A stretch of 64,000 nt of DNA from Fervidobacterium thailandense (GTDB taxonomy: Bacteria; Thermotogota; Thermotogae; Thermotogales; Fervidobacteriaceae). The first letter of the stretch is position 1. Each line of letters opens with the position of its first letter. Below are positions 1 to 6,403 of this stretch, in pieces. Position numbers and translations under genes: made by a program. The notes under the pieces are model-generated. The model saw nothing but the letters and a program-made list of their open reading frames with translations, ran no database searches and was not told the DNA's origin. The stretch lies in NCBI RefSeq assembly GCF_001719065.1, contig NZ_LWAF01000009.1, positions 1 through 64,000 on the forward strand, in the 5' to 3' direction.

Positions 1-691
1 TGACCCAGAAGTTGATTTTGGTATCAGAGGATGCCATAGTGAAAGGTTTCCATCTCTTTCAGAGAGAAGTTCCTTCCTGACTGTTTACGTCGACGACGTA
101 CTGTCCGTGTTACGAAGACTTGTTTCCATCTCTTTCAGAGAGAAGTTCCTTCCTGACGTGTACAAAATTCAGTTTATCGGTAGTCAGAAAAACGAAAGTT
201 TCCATCTCTTTCAGAGAGAAGTTCCTTCCTGACAGTGACGTTCGTTGGGCAGGGCTGGAACTTCCGCCCAGGGTTTCCATCTCTTTCAGAGAGAAGTTCC
301 TTCCTGACACGGAAAGAAGAGTGTTTGAGAAAAAGTTCAACATTACGTGTTTCCATCTCTTTCAGAGAGAAGTTCCTTCCTGACTCATGGTTATAAAGGA
401 GTTAGATGAAAGGGAGGCATTGAAGTTTCCATCTCTTTCAGAGAGAAGTTCCTTCCTGACTCATGGTTATAAAGGAGTTAGATGAAAGGGAGGCATTGAA
501 GTTTCCATCTCTTTCAGAGAGAAGTTCCTTCCTGACTGCTCTTTGACTGGCCCGGTCAAAGAGCTAGGCAGGGAGGGTGTTTCCATCTCTTTCAGAGAGA
601 AGTTCCTTCCTGACGATATTACCGTCTACGACGACAACGGAAACATCATTCTACAGTTTCCATCTCTTTCAGAGAGAAGTTCCTTCCTGAC
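1..691 (-). CRISPR. CRISPR array, right-hand end (9 full repeats, 9 spacers)
   Basis: Nine identical 36-nt repeats start at 46, 122, 198, 273, 349, 425, 501, 579 and 656; bases 1-4 (TGAC) are the tail of a tenth cut by the window edge. Spacers are 39-42 nt. On the plus strand the repeat begins GTTTCCATCTC and ends CTTCCTGAC. I assign the minus strand as transcribed because there the repeat ends AGAGATGGAAAC, the ATGGAAAC/ATTGAAAC type 8-nt 5' tag typical of type I and III systems, preceded by a small stem (TCTCT-GAA-AGAGA). The leader would then be the AT-rich flank to the right, and the last repeat on that side is intact. Two neighbouring spacers (385-424 and 461-500) are identical. No cas gene lies in the window, so the type is not determined. 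Short reading frames overlapping the array are artefacts of the repeat. Confidence 0.98.
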
Positions 692-1270
692 CCTTACCTT
701 CCAAAGTTCCCTTAAATAGACCTTTTTTGGAATGCGATTTTCCGAACCTCCTGATTTAGTTGCGTAAAACTATATTTTGACATAGCTAACTCTTACTCTA
801 AGTCAAGTAACAGTGCTTAGTTTAGGTGGGTGATTTCCTTGTTATTAGTTTCCGCGGCTTGAATTCTCAGTTTCGGAACGCTTGGAACTATCTTAACATT
901 GTCGTAAAGTAGGTTCGGAAAATACCCTCCGAAATCAAAAACCATTTATTCATGCAATTTCTTGAATTTATGCTTTGTGAATTACACGAGTTGAAGCATT
1001 GTTTCTGCTAGGTCGGATGTTAAAGTCGAGGTGCAAAGTGCTGTTAACGGCTTTATTCATCAGCTTTATGACACGCTTGTGAAAAATTCTCTTACACGAT
1101 CTCGGGAATTTTTAAATTTGCTTTTCACTATTTATTGTAGCGTCAAATTGCGAAACTGTCAAGTGTTAGAAACACACAGTTTACCTATTCGCTGTGCCGT
1201 ACTGTCAGGAAAGAAATCATTAGGTAGTCTGTTTTATTGTCAGTGATAATTTGGAAAAACTATAAAGGGA
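692..1270. promoter_or_regulatory. CRISPR flank, probable leader, with a 13-bp inverted repeat
   Basis: No convincing gene in this stretch of nearly 600 bases. If the array is read from the minus strand this is its leader side; a weak minus-strand promoter (TTGACT, then TATGTC 16 nt later) can be drawn around 775-800 but is not compelling. A perfect 13-bp inverted repeat, ATTTTCCGAACCT at 737-749 and its complement at 911-923, brackets 187 bp; it could be the ends of a decayed small insertion or a regulatory pair. The 71-codon frame at 1031-1246 has no ribosome-binding site and no recognisable product. Confidence 0.5.
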
Positions 1271-1285
1271 TTGGAGGTGAACGGT

Positions 1286-1990
1286 ATGTCAAGGACACAA
1301 AATGGCGGCGGTCAGGTGCTGTTCGGTGAGCCTATCAGACCGATACGCTATTACGATCTTTACGGCAACTGGACAGCCGGTGTTGCTCTATCGGTCTACC
1401 AAATACACGACCCACGTTTTCCCCAGGTGAGATCTCCGCTCGGAAAGCTCCTCTACAAACTCAAGTATGAGAAAGATATTTCGGTTCTTGACAAAATAGC
1501 GCAAACTGTAGCACTCGCGGTCAAGAGACTCAAAGTCTACCCGGAACTTGACGCAATTGTCCCAGTTCCTCCATCAAAACTAAACCGCGAATTTCAGCCA
1601 GTAATTGAGCTTGCAAAGCGCGTTAGCGAATACACTGGAATCCCGCTGGAGCTGAATTACCTTGTCAAAATCAAGAAAACACCAGAAATGAAGAGGTTCA
1701 AAAATCAATCAAGAAAGTTAAAGCTCTTGAGGGATTCCTACGCAGTTATAGGGAACGGATTGGAAGGAAAAACCGTGCTCCTGTTCGATGACATATACGA
1801 TACTGGAGCAACACTCACAGCCTGCACCGAGAAGTTACTCTCGGAAGGAAAGGTAAGAAGAGTATACGTACTAACGGTGGCAAAAACCTGGCCTTGTCCC
1901 AACTATGAACCCACAAAAGTTCATTGCGGAAAATGCTGGTTATCCATGAAACGATTTAAAAGTACTCAAGACGGAAATCAAGATCTTTGA
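1286..1990 (+). CDS. ComF-like phosphoribosyltransferase
   Basis: Type I phosphoribosyltransferase fold of the ComF/amidophosphoribosyltransferase-like group. The PRPP-binding loop FDDIYDTGAT is at about residues 167-176, and VPVPPSK at about 93-99 fits the usual first conserved strand. Three cysteines near the C-terminus (about 204, 214, 217) could bind metal. There is no N-terminal four-cysteine finger of classical ComF. I take ATG 1286 as the start because GGAGGTG lies 6 nt before it; an upstream in-frame TTG at 1271 lacks such a site. First gene of a tight plus-strand set with a small membrane protein and a DprA-like protein. Role could be DNA uptake or, given the CRISPR neighbour, a nucleotide-based immune cassette; the substrate cannot be read from sequence. 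Confidence 0.8.
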   Translation: MSRTQNGGGQVLFGEPIRPIRYYDLYGNWTAGVALSVYQIHDPRFPQVRSPLGKLLYKLKYEKDISVLDKIAQTVALAVKRLKVYPELDAIVPVPPSKLNREFQPVIELAKRVSEYTGIPLELNYLVKIKKTPEMKRFKNQSRKLKLLRDSYAVIGNGLEGKTVLLFDDIYDTGATLTACTEKLLSEGKVRRVYVLTVAKTWPCPNYEPTKVHCGKCWLSMKRFKSTQDGNQDL

Positions 1991-2013
1991 AAATCAGAAA
2001 GGAGGTTTGCCGT

Positions 2014-2541
2014 ATGCCCATGGGATTTTTTGGATACACACCCGATGAAATAACAGAATTCTTCGAGATAGCTGAAGAACACAAGGAAATCCACGCCTTG
2101 TACCTCAAATATGTGCTCAAATGGCGCTGGTTTGCATCGTTTTTCGGCGCTTTCATATTGTCGGCTTTACTCGACCCAATTATCATCAGGACAATCTACG
2201 GTGGGAGCTTTCTCAAGTATTTCGTATCTTTGTTCATAACTTATTCGGTGGCTATATCTGTTTTGTCGGGAGATTGGTATCACGTGATTATGCTGTTTAA
2301 TTTCAGTAAGAACAAAAAGCTGAAAATCAAGGCTGCTATGAACGTTATCGTTACATCACTTATCCAATCGACTCTTAATATAGCATTTTTAACACTTTTC
2401 GTAATAGTTCTGAGGTATAATCTTATGCAGCTGATGCTTACAATTAACGACAGGTACAATGTACCTCTTGAGATGTTCAACGGAATTTTCAAAAACGTGC
2501 CGTTTGTGATCTTGCATTATCTTCTACTTGAAACAACGTAA
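2014..2541 (+). CDS. Small multi-pass membrane protein of unknown function
   Basis: About 175 residues. Hydrophobic segments at about 38-58, 66-86 and 110-135, plus a hydrophobic C-terminal helix, suggest three or four membrane passes; the first 35 residues are polar and charged (helical, cytoplasmic by inference). I recognise no family. ATG 2014 is chosen because AAGGAGGT sits 8-9 nt upstream; the longer in-frame TTG start at 1987 would overlap the phosphoribosyltransferase stop. It lies between the phosphoribosyltransferase and the DprA-like gene on the same strand with short gaps, so it is probably the membrane component of that cassette. In effector-type systems such a protein is often the membrane-damaging part, but that is inference only. 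Confidence 0.7.
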   Translation: MPMGFFGYTPDEITEFFEIAEEHKEIHALYLKYVLKWRWFASFFGAFILSALLDPIIIRTIYGGSFLKYFVSLFITYSVAISVLSGDWYHVIMLFNFSKNKKLKIKAAMNVIVTSLIQSTLNIAFLTLFVIVLRYNLMQLMLTINDRYNVPLEMFNGIFKNVPFVILHYLLLETT

Positions 2542-2597
2542 AGTCTTCAACCCCCGAAGGCAAAAAATCAGTAGAAACGGTTGGAGGTGGTATTCAA

Positions 2598-3698
2598 ATG
2601 GAGCGAATGCCAAGCACCGAAGAGCTCATTTTCATCACATTGGTTTCAGACATCGTGGATCGTTCATCTAAAAAAGCGGACTCAGGTCCCTCTGTTAGGT
2701 TAACTCGAAGGTTCTGGAATAAATTCGCCACGATCGTAAAAAGGCAGCTCGGAAGTTTGGAAATGCTCACGGAAGTAGAGGACAAAGATTTGATCGCATT
2801 GATAAAGGACGCAATGAGCTCACCGAAAAGTAAAAACTCCACGGAAAGTGCCGCCCAAGCTGAAAACATTCTAAGTTTTGTGAAGGAGAGGTGCGAGGGT
2901 GTTAGTTTGGTCGAAAGTACGCTGAAGACATTTCAGGACTTAGGTATCAAAGTTGTAACCACTTTAAATCATCAGTATCCGCACGTTTTGAAACAAAAAC
3001 TTCGTGACAGCGCTCCCCCTTTACTATACTATTCCGGTAATCTTGAGTTGTGCAACGACGAAGGAGTAGCAATTGTTGGTTCACGCCAACCGAATCCTAA
3101 TGCCGTTGCAGTCGCTCAAAAACTCGCGCAAACCTGTGCCACGGAAGGGATTGTTGTTGTCTCAGGTGGTGCCAGAGGAATTGACTCTGAAGCGCACAAT
3201 ACAGCTCTTGAATACGGTGGAAATACCGTAGTTTTCCTTTCTTGTGAAATGTTGGACATTCTTACGTGCGCTTTTAGAAAGAGGTGTTCTGACAATCGTA
3301 GGTTTGTTCTAAACGCGAGGACGTTGATTGATGAGGGAAGACTACTCCTAATCTCGGCTGTTCATCCAAACGCTAAGTTCTTCACCGGTAACGCTATGGA
3401 TAGAAACAAGTTTATCTACGCTCTCTCCAAAATTGCGTTCGTAGTTGCGGCAAACGAATCGGGAGGAACCATCACCGGTGCAAAGGAAAATCTGAAGCAT
3501 AACTACTCTCAACTTTGGGTCGTTGAGTACGACTTATCGAAAACTGACGACGGAACACCACCTGGAAATAAAACATTACTAAAAACGGGAAAGGTCAAAC
3601 GTGTCTTGGAAAGCGAGATTCTATCCAATCAGTTTTCGGTGAAAAGTGTTCTTGGTAAAGATTACATATTTGATCGTGGGCTTTTTGACTTCCAATAA
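2598..3698 (+). CDS. DprA/SLOG-like Rossmann-fold protein
   Basis: 366 residues. The C-terminal two thirds carry the DprA (Smf) Rossmann-like core: VAIVGSR at about 157-163, SGGARGIDSEAH at about 189-200, GNAMDRN at about 264-270 and SGGTITGAKEN at about 288-298. The region GNAMDRNKFIYALS stands where classical DprA has FPxRNRIIAGLS, so the motif is altered. The N-terminal 120 residues are not the usual SAM/helix-hairpin region that I can recognise, and the C-terminal winged helix of many DprA proteins is not obvious. Start ATG 2598 has GGAGGTGG 7 nt before it. Canonical DprA loads RecA on incoming DNA; members of the wider SLOG superfamily bind nucleotides and occur in immune cassettes. The pairing with a phosphoribosyltransferase and a membrane protein beside CRISPR favours the second reading without proving it. 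Confidence 0.82.
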   Translation: MERMPSTEELIFITLVSDIVDRSSKKADSGPSVRLTRRFWNKFATIVKRQLGSLEMLTEVEDKDLIALIKDAMSSPKSKNSTESAAQAENILSFVKERCEGVSLVESTLKTFQDLGIKVVTTLNHQYPHVLKQKLRDSAPPLLYYSGNLELCNDEGVAIVGSRQPNPNAVAVAQKLAQTCATEGIVVVSGGARGIDSEAHNTALEYGGNTVVFLSCEMLDILTCAFRKRCSDNRRFVLNARTLIDEGRLLLISAVHPNAKFFTGNAMDRNKFIYALSKIAFVVAANESGGTITGAKENLKHNYSQLWVVEYDLSKTDDGTPPGNKTLLKTGKVKRVLESEILSNQFSVKSVLGKDYIFDRGLFDFQ

Positions 3699-3717
3699 TT
3701 TTTGAGAATGATTTTCA

Positions 3718-3749
3718 AACCCCCGGGAGAGTATCCCGGGGGTTTTTGG
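3718..3749 (+). terminator. Rho-independent terminator after the DprA-like gene
   Basis: Perfect 11-bp stem, AACCCCCGGGA (3718-3728) with its complement (3734-3744), 5-nt loop, then TTTTTGGTTT. It closes the three-gene cassette before the RNA region. Confidence 0.93.
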
Positions 3750-3761
3750 TTTAACTTGGTA

Positions 3762-3791
3762 TTGACAAAAGTTTGGTCTGAAGGATATAAT
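3762..3791 (+). promoter_or_regulatory. Consensus sigma-70-type promoter of the crRNA-like RNA
   Basis: TTGACA at 3762-3767 and TATAAT at 3786-3791, both perfect, 18 nt apart. The expected start of transcription (about 3797-3801) falls at the first base of the CRISPR-repeat segment, so the promoter seems placed to produce that RNA and not a protein gene. Confidence 0.88.
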
Positions 3792-3797
3792 TTAACC

Positions 3798-3894
3798 AGA
3801 TTCTCTCTGAAAGAGATGGAAACAAGAAAATATTGAGAAGAAACTTTGACCTTCGAAACGTCAACTCCCTTGGTAAGGGAGTTGTTTTTTATTT
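3798..3894 (+). ncRNA. Orphan crRNA-like small RNA (CRISPR half-repeat, spacer-like segment, terminator)
   Basis: Bases 3801-3823 are identical to the last 23 nt of the array repeat in its presumed transcribed sense: the small stem (TCTCT-GAA-AGAGA, 3804-3816) and the tag ATGGAAAC (3816-3823). The first 13 nt of the repeat are missing because transcription would begin there. A unique segment of 36-38 nt follows (3824-3861; array spacers are 39-42 nt), then a perfect 10-bp terminator stem (3862-3871 with 3875-3884) and TTTTTTATTTT. No second full repeat is seen; only GTCA at 3860-3863 recalls the start of one. The unit thus looks like a minimal single-spacer CRISPR gene with its own promoter and terminator. 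Its spacer-like segment is complementary to 4077-4099 in the next element. If the array were instead transcribed from the plus strand, the same bases would be an anti-repeat (tracrRNA-like), which I judge less likely. Confidence 0.75.
3862..3894 (+). terminator. Terminator of the crRNA-like RNA
   Basis: CAACTCCCTT (3862-3871), 3-nt loop GGT, perfect complement (3875-3884), then six T and a further T-rich run. Textbook intrinsic terminator. Confidence 0.92.
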
Positions 3895-3907
3895 TGGTCT
3901 TTAAAAA

Positions 3908-3938
3908 TTGAAAAGTTCGTGTATCCACGAATTACAAT
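3908..3938 (+). promoter_or_regulatory. Possible promoter and palindrome before the structured element
   Basis: TTGAAA at 3908-3913 and TACAAT at 3933-3938 are 19 nt apart, longer than ideal. The spacer holds a 6-bp palindrome, TTCGTG (3916-3921) with CACGAA (3926-3931), which might be an operator or an RNA hairpin. Read-through of the preceding terminator is an alternative source of transcript. Confidence 0.4.
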
Positions 3939-4260
3939 CAAGAACACTCATCTCCGCAGCGTGGCGGAGACACACTGATACGAAAGACCTTAGACAGAGA
4001 CACCCACAAACGCTACGTATACCGATAGAACTTAACGCGGTAACGTAGCGCTTTGAATGTAAAGAATTCTCTGTCTAAGGTCAAAGTTTCTTCTAAATAT
4101 CTTAATAAGTGCCTTCGTTACGATTGAACACTGATACGATTCAACGCGTAACGAAGGCACTTGTACAAATACATACAAACACTCCGCCACGCTGCGGGGG
4201 TTTACACTTGAAGATAAAAACAGCCCATCGGGAAAATCCACGATGGCTGTTTTTGTTTTT
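3938..4260 (+). ncRNA. Large structured element, probable non-coding RNA with three long helices
   Basis: No plausible protein. Nested helices: P1 pairs 3954-3969 with 4182-4197 (16 bp, perfect) and extends outward to 3950/4201 through two T-G wobble pairs; an outer TCAAG (3938-3942) can meet CTTGA (4207-4211). Inside, P2 pairs 3986-4000 with 4068-4082 (15 bp) and carries a hairpin 4007-4055 (4+8+4 bp with single-base bulges). P3 is a 16-bp hairpin, 4107-4122 with 4147-4162, plus an inner 5-bp stem. ACACTGATACGA occurs twice, in the junction (3972-3983) and in the P3 loop (4128-4139), and the two hairpin loops share AACGCG and GATA motifs. Wobble pairs argue for an RNA and not only a DNA palindrome. 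A strong terminator ends it. I recognise no known RNA family. It could also be a DNA-level inverted-repeat element. Confidence 0.65.
4216..4260. terminator. Bidirectional terminator
   Basis: Stem AAAAACAG/CCATCG (4216-4230, one bulged C) pairs with CGATGGCTGTTTTT (4241-4254), followed by TTTTGTTTTT on the plus strand. On the minus strand the A-run gives a T-tail, so it probably also ends the hydrolase operon at 4270. Confidence 0.88.
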
Positions 4261-4269
4261 ACCTAATCC

Positions 4270-5208
4270 TCAATCACGCAGGAACTTGACAACGATTTCA
4301 ACAAAACGCTCATTAAACATTGGCAAGTGACCTTCTCCGTCGATTAACTCGAATCGTGAGTTTTTTATTCTCTTTGAGAGGTACTCACCTATAGCTGGTG
4401 GTGTTACGTTGTCATTGCTACCGTAAATTATCAAAGTCTGTGCACTGATTTTTCCCAGGTCGTGTTCGAACGGCTCCTGTGCTATTTTGTCCTTTGAGAA
4501 CTTTATCAGAACCTCCGCTGGCAAAAAGATATTTTGTACAAAAGTTTTATCCAGATGTTCTTGACGCACGCGGTCCAGTTTTGGAACCAGGTTGCTGTAA
4601 ACGTTCCGAATCAACGGGTACGCTTTCAATCCGAGGTTCAGGATAGTCGAAAGATTTTCATCGTCAAGGTTAGCAGTCCAAGATCGACCGCCATTTCTCA
4701 AAATCTCCATAAGCTCAGAATCGTCCTGTTCCAAGGGAAGATACGCAGCAGAAACGAGAACGAGCTTTTCTATGCGCTCCGGGACGGTACTTGCAATGAG
4801 TATCGCAAGGTTGCCCCCCATGGAATGTCCAATGAGAGAGAATTTTTTCACTCCAAGTTTGTCAACGAGCATCAATATGGTTTTTATCAGGTTCGCATCA
4901 GAGTAGTCAAACCCAAGTTTTTTCTCCGATAGTCCAAAAGGTGGAATGTCTATAAGCAAGCAGTGCCCAATATTACGAAGCTCCTTAACCAGAAACTCCC
5001 AGTCAGTGGAAGATCCAGCAAAACCGTGGAGCAGAACGAAAGTTTTTTCGCCTGTCACGTTACTTTTGTAGTATTTGTAGGCAATCTTTATTTGATTTAC
5101 CTCGGCGACTTGAACATCCACCCTCAGCTGAGATTCGATCTTGAGTACGTTCAGAGAAAGTGTCAAGAAATAAGCCAAAAGGCCAAGCAGAATAGTTTTG
5201 AATACCAC
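4270..5208 (-). CDS. Alpha/beta hydrolase, exported or membrane-anchored (copy 1)
   Basis: 312 residues. A hydrophobic N-terminus (about 4-24) looks like a signal peptide or anchor. Oxyanion-hole motif LLHGFAGSSTDW at about 59-70, nucleophile elbow GHSMGG near residue 126, acid in IYGSNDNVTPP and the catalytic His in GEGHLPMF near the C-terminus: a complete Ser-Asp-His set. Starts with GTG after GAGGAGAG. It is a paralogue of the upstream gene at 5236-6195, 27 bp away, and the two probably form one transcript. Substrate (ester, lactone or lipid) cannot be told; the epoxide-hydrolase/lipase-like groups share these motifs. Confidence 0.88.
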   Translation of the reverse strand: MVFKTILLGLLAYFLTLSLNVLKIESQLRVDVQVAEVNQIKIAYKYYKSNVTGEKTFVLLHGFAGSSTDWEFLVKELRNIGHCLLIDIPPFGLSEKKLGFDYSDANLIKTILMLVDKLGVKKFSLIGHSMGGNLAILIASTVPERIEKLVLVSAAYLPLEQDDSELMEILRNGGRSWTANLDDENLSTILNLGLKAYPLIRNVYSNLVPKLDRVRQEHLDKTFVQNIFLPAEVLIKFSKDKIAQEPFEHDLGKISAQTLIIYGSNDNVTPPAIGEYLSKRIKNSRFELIDGEGHLPMFNERFVEIVVKFLRD

Positions 5209-5235
5209 GGCAATCTCTCCTCTACTATCATTTCT

Positions 5236-6195
5236 TCATTTTGAAAAGCTAAGTAAAAACTCGGTTATCAGTGCCACACACCTTTGGTCAAACATCAGCA
5301 AATGTTCACCGCCATCAACGAGAACAAGGTGAGAATTCTTGATTCTTTTTGACAAAAACTCTCCGATTTTCGGTGATACAATTGCGTCGTTTGTGCCAAA
5401 AATTATAAGTGTTTCAGCGTTAATTTTGGAGAAGTCAAGATGATAGGGTGGCTGCTTTATCTTGTCGATGGTGAACTTTAACCACACTTCGCCAGGAATG
5501 AAGTAGTTCTGAACAAACGTTAGTTCGAGGTGCTTTTCCCGAACCTTCTCAAGGCGCGGTTTTGAACCTTGGTAGAGGAAACGGAAAGCGGGGTAGAATT
5601 TCAGGCTTCCATCGAGCATCGTAGCCAGCAGTCTTGTACCTGACCTCGACAGGTTGACTCCATTCAACAAGTTTTCTTCGTGTTCGTAATCGATTTGCGA
5701 GCTTTCTTTACCAGTCCCAATTTTAAAGGCTGCCGGGGCAATCAGGACGAGTTTCTCGACTTTCTCCGGAACCGCGCTTGCAATTAAGAGCGAGAGTTGG
5801 CCTCCCATGGAGTGTCCGATTAAGTTGAACCTATCGATCCCAAGCTTGTCCAAAAATGCCAAGAGCAGTTCCATCGTATTCTCGTCCGAATAATCAAAAT
5901 CCCTGCTTTTTTCGGATAAACCAAACGGTGGAACGTCGATTAATATGCACCTTCCAAATTTCCGAACGTTTTCAACTACGAGCATCCAGTCAACCGAAGA
6001 ACCTCCTAGCCCATGGAGAAAGACGAAGACCCTGTCCGGGGCATAGGGGTTTTTGTAGTCCCGATAAGCAACCTTTATGCCGTTTACTTCGAGGTATTTG
6101 AGCTCAGTCTGGAGCGAGGACTTTATCCCCTGAACATTTAAGAATGCGATCAGCAACGAAACGAGTGCACTGAAAATGAGAGTTCGAGCTACCAT
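5236..6195 (-). CDS. Alpha/beta hydrolase, exported or membrane-anchored (copy 2)
   Basis: 319 residues with the same architecture as its neighbour: hydrophobic N-terminus, FLHGLGGSSVDW, nucleophile GHSMGG, acid in IFGTNDAIVSPK and catalytic His in GGEHLLMF. The shared blocks (PPFGLSEK, FDYSDENT, VRE/VRQEHL) show a tandem duplication followed by marked divergence. ATG start; the upstream gap to ppdK (6196-6403) must hold its promoter, divergent from that of ppdK. Function beyond hydrolase is unassigned. Confidence 0.88.
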   Translation of the reverse strand: MVARTLIFSALVSLLIAFLNVQGIKSSLQTELKYLEVNGIKVAYRDYKNPYAPDRVFVFLHGLGGSSVDWMLVVENVRKFGRCILIDVPPFGLSEKSRDFDYSDENTMELLLAFLDKLGIDRFNLIGHSMGGQLSLLIASAVPEKVEKLVLIAPAAFKIGTGKESSQIDYEHEENLLNGVNLSRSGTRLLATMLDGSLKFYPAFRFLYQGSKPRLEKVREKHLELTFVQNYFIPGEVWLKFTIDKIKQPPYHLDFSKINAETLIIFGTNDAIVSPKIGEFLSKRIKNSHLVLVDGGEHLLMFDQRCVALITEFLLSFSK

Positions 6196-6309
6196 AACAG
6201 CGCGTACCCCTTAATGTTCAGTAAGATGTTTCCACTTACCAGATTATTATACATCACCCGCTTTCAGGTGGTCGAATTAACATAAAAGCAAAGAATAATT
6301 TATCACAAA

Positions 6310-6338
6310 TTGCATACGAGTGTACGTGGTAGTATGGT
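6310..6338 (+). promoter_or_regulatory. Possible ppdK promoter
   Basis: TTGCAT at 6310-6315 followed 17 nt later by TATGGT, within the divergent intergenic region. The -10 match is partial, so this is tentative. Confidence 0.35.
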
Positions 6339-6403
6339 AAAATTAATTGGAAATTTTCGGTCAAATTGTCACTCATTCGAGATTTCCACGCGGAGGTGAA
6401 ACG

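Noticed and set aside
110-383. Short open frames on both strands across the CRISPR array
   Set aside because: They are periodic translations of the repeat and share its 36-nt rhythm; no ribosome-binding site or product.
1031-1246. 71-codon frame downstream of the array
   Set aside because: No Shine-Dalgarno site, no recognisable protein, odd composition.
3801-3823. tracrRNA anti-repeat for a Cas9/Cas12 system
   Set aside because: Perfect complementarity to the first 23 nt of the plus-strand repeat would fit, but the ATGGAAAC end marks the minus strand as the crRNA strand and no type II or V gene is in sight. Kept only as the alternative reading.
3938-4260. tRNA, rRNA, riboswitch or group I/II intron
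   Set aside because: No cloverleaf, no CCA-type acceptor, no intron core motif; helices do not match any riboswitch I can recall.
4032-4330. Open frames (69 and 73 codons) in the structured RNA region
   Set aside because: They cross the inverted repeats or run into the antisense of the hydrolase; no start site, no family.
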